Shown here in pieces: positions 6,043 through 6,842 of a stretch of 6,842 nt of DNA; positions within the stretch are counted from its first letter, which is position 1, and each line of letters opens with the position of its first letter. The notes beneath the pieces are model-generated. The model had not been told where the DNA came from, did not search any database, and was given only the letters and a program-made list of their open reading frames with translations. The position numbers and the translations under genes are program-made. The DNA is from Hyphomicrobiales bacterium (GTDB lineage Bacteria > Pseudomonadota > Alphaproteobacteria > Rhizobiales > Kaistiaceae): the NCBI GenBank assembly GCA_017305815.1, contig JAFKJZ010000510.1:1-6842 (forward strand). Reading direction: 5' to 3'.

Positions 6043-6842
6043 ATGGCAGCCTATATCTTTCGACGCATCCTGCTGATGATCCCGACGATCTTCGGCATCA
6101 TGGCGATCAGCTTCATCATCGTGCAGTTCGCGCCCGGCGGTCCTGTCGAGCGCGTCATCGCCCAGTTGCAGGGCAATGACGTTTCCGCGACCAACCGGAT
6201 CGGCGGTGGCGGTGGCGCCGATGCCGGCATGGGCGGGCAGGACCGGACTCTGGGAAGCGCGCCCGTCTCCTCGAAATATCGCGGCGCGCAGGGCCTCGAT
6301 CCCGAATTCATCGCCAAGCTTGAAAAGCAGTTCGGCTTCGACAAGCCGCCGCTGGAGCGCTTCGGCCTGATGCTCTGGAACTATATCCGCTTCGACTTCG
6401 GCCAGAGCTATTTCCGCGACATCAGCGTGATCGAGCTGATCAAGGAGAAGATGCCGGTCTCGATCTCGCTCGGGCTATGGATGACGCTGATTTCCTACGG
6501 CATCTCGATCCCGCTCGGCGTCGCCAAGGCGGTGCGCGATGGCGCCCGCTTCGACATCTGGACCTCGGCCGTGATCGTCGTCGGCTATGCGATCCCCGGC
6601 TTCCTGTTCGCCATCCTGCTGGTGGTGCTGTTCGCCGGCGGCAGCTTCTTCGACTGGTTCCCGCTGCGCGGCCTGACCTCGGACAATTTCTCCAGCCTGT
6701 CGCTCGGCGGCAAGATCGTCGACTATTTCTGGCACATCACGCTGCCGATCATCGCCATGTCGCTTTCCGCCTTCGCGACGACGACGCTTTTGACCAAGAA
6801 CTCGTTCCTCGACGAGATCCGCAAGCAATATGTCGTCACCGC
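6043..6842 (+). CDS. yejB: Oligopeptide ABC transporter permease YejB, N-terminal part (3' end outside window)
   Basis: YejB is one of two inner-membrane permease subunits of the YejABEF peptide importer. The reading frame stays open from the ATG at 6043 to the window edge, giving 266 codons of a protein usually near 360. GGGAG lies 4 bases before the start. The first membrane helix spans about residues 9-30 and ends in QFAPGGPVE, as in E. coli YejB. A long periplasmic loop includes a Gly-rich stretch (54-65) and KYRGAQGLDPEFIAKL. RFDFGQSYF (116-124) is the DppB-family motif after the loop. Further helices lie at about 139-162, 174-198 and 231-252. The frame ends in KNSFLDEIRKQYVVT, the start of the EAA coupling loop that contacts the ATPase. 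The gene is co-transcribed with the two yejA genes; yejE and yejF are expected downstream. Confidence 0.95.
   Translation, partial: MAAYIFRRILLMIPTIFGIMAISFIIVQFAPGGPVERVIAQLQGNDVSATNRIGGGGGADAGMGGQDRTLGSAPVSSKYRGAQGLDPEFIAKLEKQFGFDKPPLERFGLMLWNYIRFDFGQSYFRDISVIELIKEKMPVSISLGLWMTLISYGISIPLGVAKAVRDGARFDIWTSAVIVVGYAIPGFLFAILLVVLFAGGSFFDWFPLRGLTSDNFSSLSLGGKIVDYFWHITLPIIAMSLSAFATTTLLTKNSFLDEIRKQYVVT

Noticed and set aside
6202..6237. Gly-rich stretch in YejB as a possible insertion or linker
   Set aside because: E. coli YejB, as I recall it, also has a Gly-containing loop between the first helix and the YRGG..GLDPE segment, so this is a normal family loop with a slightly longer Gly run.
6475..6828. 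Antisense frame opposite yejB
   Set aside because: It lies inside a clear permease gene. The charged Arg/Glu/Asp composition is what an antisense reading of hydrophobic helices gives.

Overview
The window looks like chromosomal DNA of an alphaproteobacterium, most likely order Hyphomicrobiales (Rhizobiales). The base composition is GC-rich throughout with strong third-position G/C. The gene set is a kdsB-pheA pair divergent from a CycM-type membrane cytochrome c, followed by a YejA-A-B peptide transporter operon. The genus cannot be fixed from the sequence alone. I see no mobile element, CRISPR array, tRNA or rRNA, and no sign of recent transfer.

Layout, left to right. On the minus strand, kdsB (CMP-KDO synthetase, complete) is followed 32 bases later by pheA (prephenate dehydratase, running out of the window at base 1). 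A 186-base divergent intergenic region separates kdsB from a plus-strand gene for a membrane-anchored class I c-type cytochrome with an unusual 78-residue Ala/Pro-rich C-terminal tail. That gene ends at a strong Rho-independent terminator (2144-2173). A new plus-strand operon then begins: two tandem, diverged periplasmic solute-binding proteins of the YejA type, overlapping by four bases, then the permease gene yejB, which runs off the right edge inside its cytoplasmic coupling loop.

How the genes work together. The two YejA-like proteins and YejB should belong to one oligopeptide ABC importer (YejABEF type); yejE (second permease) and yejF (ATPase) are expected just beyond the right edge. 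In E. coli this system imports microcin C, and in some alphaproteobacteria it is linked to antimicrobial-peptide resistance; both are family knowledge, not shown here. The first binding protein carries an ordinary Sec signal peptide, while the second carries a twin-arginine (Tat) signal, so one transporter appears to be served by two binding proteins exported by different routes. KdsB feeds lipopolysaccharide inner-core synthesis, PheA feeds phenylalanine synthesis, and the cytochrome is part of membrane electron transport; these three are housekeeping genes.

I did not find a clearly undescribed system. The most interesting points are the Sec/Tat pair of YejA paralogues, the TTG start overlapping a stop codon, and the repetitive tail of the cytochrome. 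Several long open frames antisense to these genes are GC-codon artefacts.
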